This document shows, in pieces, positions 54,363 to 62,063 of a stretch of DNA of 64,000 nt. Source of the stretch: Moraxella sp035181385 (lineage in GTDB: Bacteria; Pseudomonadota; Gammaproteobacteria; Pseudomonadales; Moraxellaceae); the NCBI RefSeq assembly GCF_035181385.1, contig NZ_JAXCJK010000006.1, positions 1-64,000 on the forward strand, read 5' to 3'. A program made the position numbers and the translations under genes. Each line of letters opens with the position of its first letter. The first letter of the stretch is position 1. The notes under the pieces were generated by a model. That model did no database searches and was not told the origin of the DNA. It saw nothing but the letters and a program-made list of their open reading frames with translations.

Positions 54363-57300
54363 TGGGCTACTCCTGTACTGGTGTTTGGTGTGCTGGTGTT
54401 TGGTGTGTTGGTGTTTGGTAGGCTTGCGGTCGTGTGTGGCAAAGGCATCACTTGACTGGCACTCAAATCCACCTTGACCGTTTGGTTTTGGTTGTTAAAG
54501 GTGTCGGTTTTGCCATTGGTGTTGATAATGGCAAGGCTTGGGGCGCGCTTGCCTGCCACCGCCTGCACCCTTTGGGCGTACATCGGCACAAACACAGGCA
54601 CATCGTCCACTTGCTTGACACTGGCAGGCAAATAAGCGTGTAACGGCACAAGATTGGCAATATAGCCAATACAGCCGTCCGCCACATAATCACACACCGC
54701 CACAGGCAGGACAATGCTTTGCTCGTTTTGGTCAATTTGTAGCAAAGTGCCGTCTTTTAGCCCCCACAATTTGGCATCGTCGGCATTGACCCAAAAACAA
54801 GCAGCTTTGATTTGGCTTGCCACCACAGGACTTGATGCCACCAACGCATTGGACGCAAACAAATTGTACATCGGCACCAGTTTGGCACGCCCTGCAAACA
54901 CGCTACTGGCAGGGTATTTATGGACGGTTTGGGCGGTATAATGCGTGTCGGTTTTGGGCAAATAATCAAACAAGCGAATGCCCACATCACCGCCTTTTAG
55001 GTTGCCACCGACTTTGGTTTGTAATTTGTTCCACGCTTGTGGCGAATTCCACCCTGCACTCCACGCAAAAGGAATCACAGACGCATCGGTTTCTTCGCCC
55101 ACATAGCCTTCCATTGAAAAGGTCAAGGCAGAATCGGCGTCCTTAGGTTGCATTGGTTCGTGAATGGAGAGTTTGGCACGCAGTGATGTCCGCCCTGAAT
55201 AACGGCGTGGCTCTCGGGCAATTTTTAGTCCTGTAATGCGATAATCAGACAAGGGGGCAACTTGTTTGACAAGTGCCAAATTGGGATTGACGCTTGCCAA
55301 TTCATCAAGCAATTCATCAAAATGTGGCACGCCCTGCCCTTGTCCCTGTCTTTGCCCGTGTCTTTGTCCTAGGGTATCACCAATGGCAAACAGCCACCGC
55401 CACGCATCTTTGATGTCGGTGTGGGGTAAATAGTGCTTTTTGTCATACACGGCAAAATACCGCTGAGCTCGCCCTTCGGCAGACACCAAAGTGCCATCGC
55501 CTTCGGCAAAAGACGCCACAGGCAAGACAAAATCGGCACGCTCGTGCCAGTCATAGCGTTGGTGGTCAAGCACAATCAATGTATGGGCAAACAGTTTGTC
55601 TTTTTGGCTTTGGCTAAACCCTGCCAAGTCGTTTTCTAGTATCAGCGCCACTTCAAAGTCGCCTGCCAGCACTTCTTCTATTGGCTTACCGCCAAGCAAA
55701 TCCAGCCCCACGCTATTGGCACACGGCAATACCATATACACACCTGCTTTGTCGGCATAAGACTCATTTTGGGCAAGGCTGTGCATTGGCTTACGCACAC
55801 GGGCTTCGTCTTTGACAGGCAAATCGGTGGCAGGGTGTTCAGGTTTGGCAAGCAGTTCTGGATTGTGGGTGGGGGTGTCGGTTTGAGCGGATAATTTGGC
55901 TTGTTCTACTTCTAAATATTGGCGTTCGGTCACTTTGATTTGGGTGCGTTTTTGGCTTAACATTTGGCAAATGTAGCCTGTGGCATTGACAATGGCAGAC
56001 GATTCAAGGCTTGTGCCTGCCACCACGAGTGGGCGGTCTGCCATCAACAAATCATAGGCAATATGGTGTGCCAAATAATCCAAACTGTCCCACGCCTTGT
56101 CAATGTCGTTTGGGTGCAAATTGGCGGTATGTTCTTTGGCAAAAATCGCTTCTTCATCTTGGACAATTTGTGCCAAATCATCGCCAAAACTTGCCAATAC
56201 ATCGCCCACTTTGTAGCCCAAAGTGGCAATCTCTTCAATGTCTGCCACGACAGCGGTTTTGGCAATGTCGGTCAGTTTGGTGTCTGCCACGCTTGCCACA
56301 TAAATGGGGCTGTACTGGTTTTGTCCAATGCGTTTGACAGGCTCGGCAAGCCATTCTTGGGTTTTTAGGGCGGTCGCCATTTGCACCGCTTTGTTTTTGG
56401 CAGCTTGGCGGATAGACAATGCCACACGGCTGGCGGTTTGGGTAACATCTTCGCCCAATACAAGCACGCAATCGGCTTTTTCAATTTGTGCCACGCTGAC
56501 ATTATGCACGCTGTGATGACGAAGTAGCGACACGCTGTCTGCCACAAGGCGTTGGCTGTGGGCGGTCTGCCCTGTGCTATAATGTGCATCGCCCACCAGT
56601 GTTTTTAGGGCATAATTGCTCTCCAAACTGGCATTGGGACTACCAATACCAATCACGCTTTTGTTTTTTAATAACTGTGCCACACCGTCTAGGGCAAACT
56701 CACTACTCACCACGATATGCGTGCCGTTTGCGTGCGTGCCTTGCACTTTGGTTTTTTCAAGCGGTGCAAGTGGACGGTTTGCCAAATTGACATAGCCATA
56801 GCCAAACCGCCCTTTGTCGCACAAAAAATAGCCATTGACATCAGGGTTGTAGCGGTTTTCAATGCGTCTTAATTCGCCATAACGCTCGCCTGCTGAAATG
56901 TTGCACCCTGTGGAACACCCTGCACACACACTGGGGGCGTATTGCATATCCCATTTGCGGTTGTAGCGGTCAGAGTGGGTTTTGTCGGTAAACACCCCTG
57001 TAGGGCAAACTTCGGTCAAATTGCCACTAAACTCACTTAACAATTGTCCGTCCGTCTCACGCCCAAAATACACTCGGTTGGCGGACGCATACACGCCAAA
57101 ATCCGTGCCACCTGCATAGTCTTTATAAAAACGCACACAACGATAACACGCAATACAGCGGTTCATCTCGTGGTTGATAAACGCCCCCAAATCTTGGTTT
57201 TGGTGGGTGCGTTTGACAAAGCGATAACGGCGACGGTTATGCCCAGACGCATAAGTCATATCCTGCAAATGACAATGCCCCCCTTCTTCACAAGTGGGGC

Positions 57301-57616
57301 AATCGTGGGGGTGGTTGGTCATCAGATATTCCACCACACGCTTGCGAAAAGCCAACGATTCGTCATCGTCAATAGAAATATACAGGTCGGTGTTGGTTGG
57401 CACCATACAGCTCATCACGATGCGACCACGCCCTGCTTGGCGGTCTTCTTCATTGTTGTACTGCTTGACGGCACATTGACGGCATGAACCGACCGACCCC
57501 AAGGCAGGGTGATAACAAAAATAGGGAATATCTAACCCCAACGACAAGCACGCCGACAACAAATTGTCCGCACCGTCCGCTTCATAGACCTTGCCGTCTA
57601 GATAAATCTTTGCCAT
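54359..57616 (-). CDS. nuoG: NADH-quinone oxidoreductase subunit G
   Basis: 1085 residues, well above E. coli NuoG (908). Order: 2Fe-2S ferredoxin domain with CYHPALGSVGSCRQCAV (Cys about 34, 45, 48) and MSC; the N4-type site HPHDCPTCEEGGHCHLQDM (about 98); CIACYRCVRFYKDY; then CAGCSTGCNISA plus a Cys about 27 residues on, which are the ligands of cluster N7, present in E. coli. A molybdopterin-like domain without cofactor follows. The excess lies in an insert about 590-630 (Pro/Glu-rich), a Gly/Gln/Arg-rich run about 750-760 and a repetitive C-terminal tail. Electrons pass through it from NuoF/E. Starts on the last base of nuoF. Confidence 0.96.
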   Translation of the reverse strand: MAKIYLDGKVYEADGADNLLSACLSLGLDIPYFCYHPALGSVGSCRQCAVKQYNNEEDRQAGRGRIVMSCMVPTNTDLYISIDDDESLAFRKRVVEYLMTNHPHDCPTCEEGGHCHLQDMTYASGHNRRRYRFVKRTHQNQDLGAFINHEMNRCIACYRCVRFYKDYAGGTDFGVYASANRVYFGRETDGQLLSEFSGNLTEVCPTGVFTDKTHSDRYNRKWDMQYAPSVCAGCSTGCNISAGERYGELRRIENRYNPDVNGYFLCDKGRFGYGYVNLANRPLAPLEKTKVQGTHANGTHIVVSSEFALDGVAQLLKNKSVIGIGSPNASLESNYALKTLVGDAHYSTGQTAHSQRLVADSVSLLRHHSVHNVSVAQIEKADCVLVLGEDVTQTASRVALSIRQAAKNKAVQMATALKTQEWLAEPVKRIGQNQYSPIYVASVADTKLTDIAKTAVVADIEEIATLGYKVGDVLASFGDDLAQIVQDEEAIFAKEHTANLHPNDIDKAWDSLDYLAHHIAYDLLMADRPLVVAGTSLESSAIVNATGYICQMLSQKRTQIKVTERQYLEVEQAKLSAQTDTPTHNPELLAKPEHPATDLPVKDEARVRKPMHSLAQNESYADKAGVYMVLPCANSVGLDLLGGKPIEEVLAGDFEVALILENDLAGFSQSQKDKLFAHTLIVLDHQRYDWHERADFVLPVASFAEGDGTLVSAEGRAQRYFAVYDKKHYLPHTDIKDAWRWLFAIGDTLGQRHGQRQGQGQGVPHFDELLDELASVNPNLALVKQVAPLSDYRITGLKIAREPRRYSGRTSLRAKLSIHEPMQPKDADSALTFSMEGYVGEETDASVIPFAWSAGWNSPQAWNKLQTKVGGNLKGGDVGIRLFDYLPKTDTHYTAQTVHKYPASSVFAGRAKLVPMYNLFASNALVASSPVVASQIKAACFWVNADDAKLWGLKDGTLLQIDQNEQSIVLPVAVCDYVADGCIGYIANLVPLHAYLPASVKQVDDVPVFVPMYAQRVQAVAGKRAPSLAIINTNGKTDTFNNQNQTVKVDLSASQVMPLPHTTASLPNTNTPNTSTPNTSTGVAQ
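54380..54424 (-). repeat. Three 15-bp tandem repeats at the nuoG 3' end
   Basis: Units beginning GGTGTTTGGT at 54380, 54395 and 54410 (plus strand), coding the NTNTP/NTSTP tail of NuoG. In-frame unit changes would only alter the tail length. Confidence 0.85.
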
Positions 57617-59109
57617 TATGCGTCTCCTTGTGCCTGTGCTGTTGGCGTAACTGTGGGGGGTGGCGTATGGGTGCTGATTTTGCCGTCAAATTCGTGCTTA
57701 AAGTATTTTAGTGCCGACATCAAAGGCTCCATCGCTCCTGGGGCGTGGGCACAAAAGGTTTTACCCAGCCACAAATCTTTTGTCAGCTCGCCAAGTTTTT
57801 CCACATCGCCGTCTTGCCCTTGCCCTGTGTTTAAGGCGTGCAAAATCTTGACCCCCCACGGCAACCCATCACGGCACGGCGTACACCAACCACAGCTTTC
57901 ACGCTGAAAAAACACCTGTAAATTGTGTAATAATTTGACCATATCTTGGGTTTCGTCCACCACCATCATCAGGCAAGTGCCAAGCCGTGAGCCTGCTTTC
58001 ATAATGGGGTCAAAGTCCATTACAAGGTCAAGATGTTCATCTTTGGCGGTCAAAAAATCGGTACTTGCACCCCCTGGTAGCCACGCTTTTAAGGTCAAGC
58101 CGTCTTGCATACCACCTGCCAGTTCAATAATCTCTCGTGCGGTATAGCCAAAAGGCAACTCCCAAAGCCCTGCGTCTTTGACACGCCCAGAACACCCCAT
58201 AATCTTGGTACCAGGGGTGTCAGATTTGCCTTTTGCCTTGGGCAAATCCAAATACCACTCCACGCCATTGACCAAAATGGCAGGCATATTGTTGAGTGTT
58301 TCTACATTATTGACCACGGTAGGACGACCCCACGCCCCAGAAACTTGCGGAAAAGGCGGTTTGGTGCGTGGGTTGGCTCGCCGTCCTTCCAAACAGTTTA
58401 TCAAAGCGGTTTCTTCGCCACAAATATAACGCCCCGCCCCTGTGTGAATGTGCAAATCAAAGCTAAAATCGGCGCCAAGAATATGCTCACCAAGCAGATT
58501 ATTGGCGATACACTCGTCCACCGCTTTTTGCAAGCGTTCCGCCGCCAAAATATATTCGCCACGGATAAAAATATAGCCCACACTTGCCCCAATGGCATAG
58601 GCGGTGATGAGCATTCCTTCAATCAGCTGAAAAGGCAGTCGCTCCATAAGCAGGCGGTCTTTAAAAGTGCCAGGTTCCATCTCATCGGCATTACAAATCA
58701 AATAGCGTACGCCACCGTCTGGGGGTGTCATAAAGGTCCATTTAAGACCTGCGTTAAAACCTGCCCCACCACGCCCACGCACATTGGCGGTTTTTATCAT
58801 CTCGCCCACCTCCTTTGGGGTTTTGGATAGGGCGATTTTAAGTCCGTCAAAGCCTTGCAAACTTTGATAATCGGCTAAATTTAGCACCGCATCAAAATGT
58901 GCCAAGCGAAAAGTCAACGGGTGGCTTTTAATGGTGGGCAGTTGTCCGTCTGCCAAGCCCACGCCCCAAATGGGCGTTTTTTGGCGGTTTAATTGACTGG
59001 GGGCAAGTCCGTTTTGGCGTGCCGTGATTTGGCTTACCAAATCGGCTTTGTTGTTGGTTGTGTGATAGTGCATTTGGCTCATTGTATCGTGCATTGGCGT
59101 ATCATTCAT
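57616..59109 (-). CDS. nuoF: NADH-quinone oxidoreductase subunit F
   Basis: 497 residues (E. coli 445). It binds NADH and FMN and passes electrons into cluster N3. FMN/NADH site GRGGAGFNAGLKWTFM (about 112), further GAGRYICGEETALINCLEG (about 225), and the 4Fe-4S motif SCGWCTPCRDG with a later Cys in GKTFCAHAPGA. About 50 residues precede the conserved core, so the N-terminus is extended (MNDTPMHDTMSQMHYH...), unusual for the family. Overlaps nuoE by 4 bases. Confidence 0.96.
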   Translation of the reverse strand: MNDTPMHDTMSQMHYHTTNNKADLVSQITARQNGLAPSQLNRQKTPIWGVGLADGQLPTIKSHPLTFRLAHFDAVLNLADYQSLQGFDGLKIALSKTPKEVGEMIKTANVRGRGGAGFNAGLKWTFMTPPDGGVRYLICNADEMEPGTFKDRLLMERLPFQLIEGMLITAYAIGASVGYIFIRGEYILAAERLQKAVDECIANNLLGEHILGADFSFDLHIHTGAGRYICGEETALINCLEGRRANPRTKPPFPQVSGAWGRPTVVNNVETLNNMPAILVNGVEWYLDLPKAKGKSDTPGTKIMGCSGRVKDAGLWELPFGYTAREIIELAGGMQDGLTLKAWLPGGASTDFLTAKDEHLDLVMDFDPIMKAGSRLGTCLMMVVDETQDMVKLLHNLQVFFQRESCGWCTPCRDGLPWGVKILHALNTGQGQDGDVEKLGELTKDLWLGKTFCAHAPGAMEPLMSALKYFKHEFDGKISTHTPPPTVTPTAQAQGDA

Positions 59110-59615
59110 TGATATTGCTCCAATAACTTGGCAACTTCATCTGCCCCAATCGGTCCATAAGTGTCTTCATCAATCAAAATGGCAGGGGCTTTGTCGCAAT
59201 TGCCCAGACAGCAAATGGGGAGCAAAGTAAAGCGTCCGTCTGGTGTGGTCTGACCAAAATCAATGCCTAGTTGCCTTTTTAATTCGTCCGCCACCGCTTC
59301 AAAGCCAGTCAAATAACACGCAATGGAATCGCACAGCAAAATAATGTGCCGTCCCACTTTTTGGCGGTAAATGCGGTTAAAAAAAGTCGCCACGCCTTCC
59401 ACATCAGAGACAGCGATAGACAACATATTGGCAATGGCAAGCACTTGGGCATCGTCCACCCAACCGTTGCGTTTTTGCACAAGTTTTAAGGCATCAAGCA
59501 CCGCCGCGCGTGCCTGCGGATAATGATGAATGTATTCGTTAATACCGTCAATTTCTTGGGGCGTCAAGATGGCGGACACCGCAACTTTGGGGGTCTGACT
59601 GGTTACAATTTTCAT
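59106..59615 (-). CDS. nuoE: NADH-quinone oxidoreductase subunit E
   Basis: 169 residues (E. coli 166), thioredoxin-like subunit with the 2Fe-2S cluster N1a. Ligands are visible as Cx4C in LLCDSIACYLTG and Cx3C in CCLGNCDKAPAI. It forms the NADH-oxidising tip with NuoF and NuoG. It is the first gene of the local operon: an AAGG site precedes the ATG and a -10 box lies 62 bases upstream, while nuoA, nuoB and nuoC/D do not appear upstream. Confidence 0.97.
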   Translation of the reverse strand: MKIVTSQTPKVAVSAILTPQEIDGINEYIHHYPQARAAVLDALKLVQKRNGWVDDAQVLAIANMLSIAVSDVEGVATFFNRIYRQKVGRHIILLCDSIACYLTGFEAVADELKRQLGIDFGQTTPDGRFTLLPICCLGNCDKAPAILIDEDTYGPIGADEVAKLLEQYQ

Positions 59616-59676
59616 AAAAGACCTTTTTTATGAACAGCTTGCCGAAGCTGGCTACATCTGCTGGCTAAATTCGTGT

Positions 59677-59685
59677 ATTATAACA
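59677..59685 (-). promoter_or_regulatory. Extended -10 promoter of nuoE-N
   Basis: TGTTATAAT on the minus strand, 62 bases upstream of nuoE. It shows that the nuoE-N block can be transcribed on its own. Confidence 0.6.
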
Positions 59686-60130
59686 TAAACTTACACAGTG
59701 TTGCGTTCAAATTTTACACAAAGTTACCGTGCAAAATTTTGTGTAAGTATTTAGTAAGAATTATTCTTATTTTGCCACCGTCCACCGTGCTATATCCTTT
59801 TGCCACTCTAAAAGATTTGGTGCTATTTTCAAATAGCTAATTTCAAATACTTGACAAGTTTTGGCCAGTTTAGTTTTGGCTTATATTTGACTGCTTTATT
59901 TGACTGCTTGGCTGTTAATCACTTAACGCTAACTAATTAACGGTTAATTGCTTGACCGCTTGACTTTATGGAGCTTGGCTATTGGTTTTGGTTATTGTAT
60001 GGACTTTGATGATTTCATTGCTTTTGGTTATTTCATTACGGTATTCGCCGTGTTGTTAGCTGTTTTTTTGATAATGGGTTGTTTTAAGTTGCTAATTTAT
60101 TGCATTTGTTTATTGCATTTGTTTATTCAT

Positions 60131-60257
60131 TAGACTTCCTGCAAAACCCCAAAGTTAAGGAAAACCGTTCGTGGTGAGCTTGTCGAACCATAACGGTTTT
60201 CCGCCACCCTTCAACAAGCTCAGGGCGAACGGAAAACCTAGTATCGCAGGAAATCTA
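60131..60257. mobile_element. MITE-like inverted-repeat element, copy 2
   Basis: 127 bp with terminal inverted repeats TAGACTTCCTGCAAAAC and the complement of TAGATTTCCTGCGATAC (14 of 17 match) and the same palindromic interior (GAGCTTGTCGAA / TTCAACAAGCTC) as copy 1 at 3426-3550. The two copies agree over most of their length with scattered changes. Confidence 0.8.
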
Positions 60258-60300
60258 ATAATTGATATAGATATATATATTTACCCAAAAAACTTATCCA

Positions 60301-60342
60301 AAAAAAACAAAAAAACGCACAAAAGCGTTTTTTGTGCGTTTT
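60301..60342 (-). terminator. Terminator after the Tat-hydrolase gene
   Basis: AAAACGCACAAAA pairs perfectly with TTTTGTGCGTTTT over 5 bases; on the minus strand a T-rich run follows. It lies about 100 bp past the hydrolase stop codon, so the Cas12a-type repeat falls inside the 3' untranslated region. Confidence 0.85.
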
Positions 60343-60367
60343 GATATGAGCTGATTTGCTTATTTTA

Positions 60368-60403
60368 GTCTAACTACTGTGTTAAATTTCTACTATTGTA
60401 GAT
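60368..60403 (+). CRISPR. Solitary Cas12a (type V-A) direct repeat, 36 bp
   Basis: The last 19 bases, AATTTCTACTATTGTAGAT (60385-60403), have the exact form of a Cas12a crRNA handle: stem TCTAC/GTAGA, loop TATT, lead AATT and final T. The first bases, GTCTAAC, match the 5' ends of known type V-A repeats, and the total length of 36 is typical. There is only one copy: no second repeat occurs within 100 bp either side and no cas gene is in the window. The handle reads on the plus strand, into 60404 onward. TTGATA (60341-60346) and TTTAGT (60364-60369) at 17 bases could be a weak promoter that starts inside the repeat. Confidence 0.8.
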
Positions 60404-60442
60404 ATAAATGGTATTTGACAAACAGCTTTTAATAAACAGCGT

Positions 60443-61306
60443 TTAAGCACCCATTTTGACAACCGCTTCTTTGGTTGTCCAAAGGTCATTGGCAATGATA
60501 CGGTAATTAATCAGTGCCGCCAAATAACCGTCGCCCTCAGGAATGCGTGGTCCTGCGGTGGCATCTTTAATCACCGCCACTTCAAAACCTTGCTCCACCA
60601 ATTCACGCAAATGCGATTCAATACATAAATTGGCTGCCATACCTGCCAAAATGACTTGGTCAATTTTATGCTTGCGTAATTGCAATACCACATCGTTGGT
60701 CTCTGGCCCAAAAATTTTGTGTGGCGATGCGATAACCGTTTTGCCGTCATAAATATATTTTTTGTAGCGTTCAACAAAATCTGCACCAGACCCCTCAAAA
60801 CCCTCCATTGTATAAGCCCCTTTGCGAGCAAACATATTGGTTTTGTGCATAAAGTTTTCACCTGGTGCCATAAATTGCCACTGATGGTCGGTGGGATAAT
60901 AGTAATGTGGCGACACAAAAACAGGCATATTCACTTTTTTTGCGGCTTTAAAAAGCGTTTCTATATTTTCTACGGTGTTATTTTGTTGAATACTGTCTTT
61001 TAAAACCTCCCACATCACACCATTTGGGCTTAAAAAATCATTTTGTGGGTCTACCACCACCAAAGCCACTCGCTTAGGATTGATGGTCATGCCAGGTCGC
61101 TCCAACCCATACTGTTTTGGTTCAGCATAGGGGTCGGTTGCTGTGGCTGTGGTTGTCTTGGCGTTCGCATTACTGCCAATGCCCAACGCACCCATTACAC
61201 CAGCTGCCATTGCGATTGTACCAAAACCCAAGGCATCACGGCGGTTTTTGTCAATCTGCACCGCATCATTTGCGGTTGGCGATTGGTCTAAATCTGTGTT
61301 TTGCAT
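60443..61306 (-). CDS. Tat-exported isochorismatase-type cysteine hydrolase
   Basis: 287 residues. The N-terminus has a twin-arginine signal, NRRDALGFGTIAMAAG then ALGIGSNANA, so the protein is likely exported folded to the periplasm. The rest is an isochorismatase fold with the catalytic Asp in VALVVVDPQNDFL (about 85), a Lys region near IASPHKIFGPET, and the Cys in GMAANLCIESHLREL (about 224). Metal-free members of this group hydrolyse amides or vinyl ethers; the substrate is unknown. Export is unusual for the family. An AhpD-like gene lies 270 bp upstream on the same strand, and an AraC regulator diverges from it. Confidence 0.85.
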   Translation of the reverse strand: MQNTDLDQSPTANDAVQIDKNRRDALGFGTIAMAAGVMGALGIGSNANAKTTTATATDPYAEPKQYGLERPGMTINPKRVALVVVDPQNDFLSPNGVMWEVLKDSIQQNNTVENIETLFKAAKKVNMPVFVSPHYYYPTDHQWQFMAPGENFMHKTNMFARKGAYTMEGFEGSGADFVERYKKYIYDGKTVIASPHKIFGPETNDVVLQLRKHKIDQVILAGMAANLCIESHLRELVEQGFEVAVIKDATAGPRIPEGDGYLAALINYRIIANDLWTTKEAVVKMGA

Positions 61307-61321
61307 AACTGCCTCTCAATA

Positions 61322-61363
61322 AAATACTGTTAATTAAAATACTGTTAATTAAATACTGTGAAT
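61322..61363. repeat. Direct repeats AAATACTGTTAAT upstream of the Tat-hydrolase
   Basis: Three near-identical copies (AAATACTGTTAAT, AAATACTGTTAAT, AAATACTGTGAAT) start about 14-15 bases apart, and a fourth, weaker AAATACTGCTGAT, lies at 61386. They sit directly before the gene start at 61306, where an operator would be. Confidence 0.65.
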
Positions 61364-61521
61364 AAACTCAACACTATTCATCAATCAAATACTGCTGATA
61401 AAAAAACAATCAATTTAAAGATAAGTTTATTATATTTAAACCCAGATTATCTTTAAACCCAAAATTTTTTAAATTCAGCCCTCTTTGATTGTAGTCATTT
61501 TTAAATTTGCTATCTTTTAAA

Positions 61522-61554
61522 GTCAGTATTCTTTAAGTGTTAAAAAATACTGAC
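61522..61554 (-). terminator. Possible terminator of the AhpD-like gene
   Basis: GTCAGTATT pairs with AATACTGAC across a 15-base loop; on the minus strand TTTAAAA follows. It lies 22 bp past the stop. The stem carries the same AATACTG word as the direct repeats nearer the next gene. Confidence 0.5.
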
Positions 61555-61576
61555 CCAAGCTCTTAGTACAAATCTT

Positions 61577-61915
61577 TTATTTATGCGATTCTATCGCTTC
61601 CAAAGCTCGCAAGGAATACGCATAAGCAGCCCCTGCATTCAATGAAATGGCAGTTGCCAATGCCCCTGCAATCTCAGAATCGGTTGCACCTGCGGCTAAG
61701 GCTTTTTGGGCGTGTACGCCAATACAGCTTTCGCAACGAGTGGTTATGGCAACAGCGATTGCAATAAGCTCACGGGTTTTTTCGTCCAACCCTTCGGCGG
61801 CGGCTGCACTGTCCAAAGCCTGATAGGCTTCTAGCATTTTTGGGTTGGTTTTGCCCAATTTACCAAAAGATTGTTTGGTGTGATTGGTGATTTGTTGCCA
61901 GTCAGCAAAAGACAT
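61577..61915 (-). CDS. Carboxymuconolactone decarboxylase / AhpD-like protein
   Basis: 112 residues from ATG 61915, chosen for GGGGA 5 bases ahead; the frame extends 20 codons more. The helical AhpD/CMD fold shows the CxxC-type motif TTRCESCIGVHAQKAL (about residues 56-71), with the flanking Glu and His typical of peroxidase-linked members. Such proteins reduce peroxides with a thiol partner, or decarboxylate small lactones. It is cytoplasmic. Divergent from the AraC regulator (148 bp between the starts), and so is a likely target. Confidence 0.88.
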   Translation of the reverse strand: MSFADWQQITNHTKQSFGKLGKTNPKMLEAYQALDSAAAAEGLDEKTRELIAIAVAITTRCESCIGVHAQKALAAGATDSEIAGALATAISLNAGAAYAYSLRALEAIESHK

Positions 61916-61983
61916 AATAGTCCCCTTATTAAAAATTAGTTTTTGATTAACCACAATATTCAAGTATAATTGCATTGCGGTGG

Positions 61984-61992
61984 TGCTATTAT
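61984..61992 (+). promoter_or_regulatory. Extended -10 promoter of the AraC gene
   Basis: TGCTATTAT on the plus strand, about 72 bases before the AraC ATG. The complement of the same bases also holds TATAAT in the direction of the AhpD-like gene. Confidence 0.5.
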
Positions 61993-62063
61993 AAAGATTT
62001 TTATTTGTTGTACTTACCCTTTTGTCTCAAAAATTAGTACAATTAATCCATTTGGGGGATTGT

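Larger units (their letters stand above)
59616..60442. other. Gene-poor stretch between nuoE and the Tat-hydrolase gene
   Basis: About 830 bp. From the nuo side: the nuoE promoter, an inverted pair of ACTTACACA/TGTGTAAGT (59689-59748) over it, then an AT-rich stretch with short repeated words (TTGACTGCTT; two copies of TTTATTGCATTTG near 60097), the second MITE-like element, a terminator hairpin and a single Cas12a-type repeat. A hydrophobic frame at 59999-60133 (MDFDDFIAFGYFI...) is not supported by a ribosome site. Confidence 0.7.

Noticed and set aside
59948..60133. Hydrophobic plus-strand frame (MDFDDFIAFGYFI...) in the nuoE upstream gap
   Set aside because: The start is TTG or an ATG with no ribosome site, the composition is that of T-rich intergenic DNA, and it ends at the edge of the MITE-like element.
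60258..60520. A full CRISPR array around the orphan repeat
   Set aside because: No second copy, full or degenerate, of GTCTAAC or of the handle was found at the ~60-70 bp spacing expected for an array.
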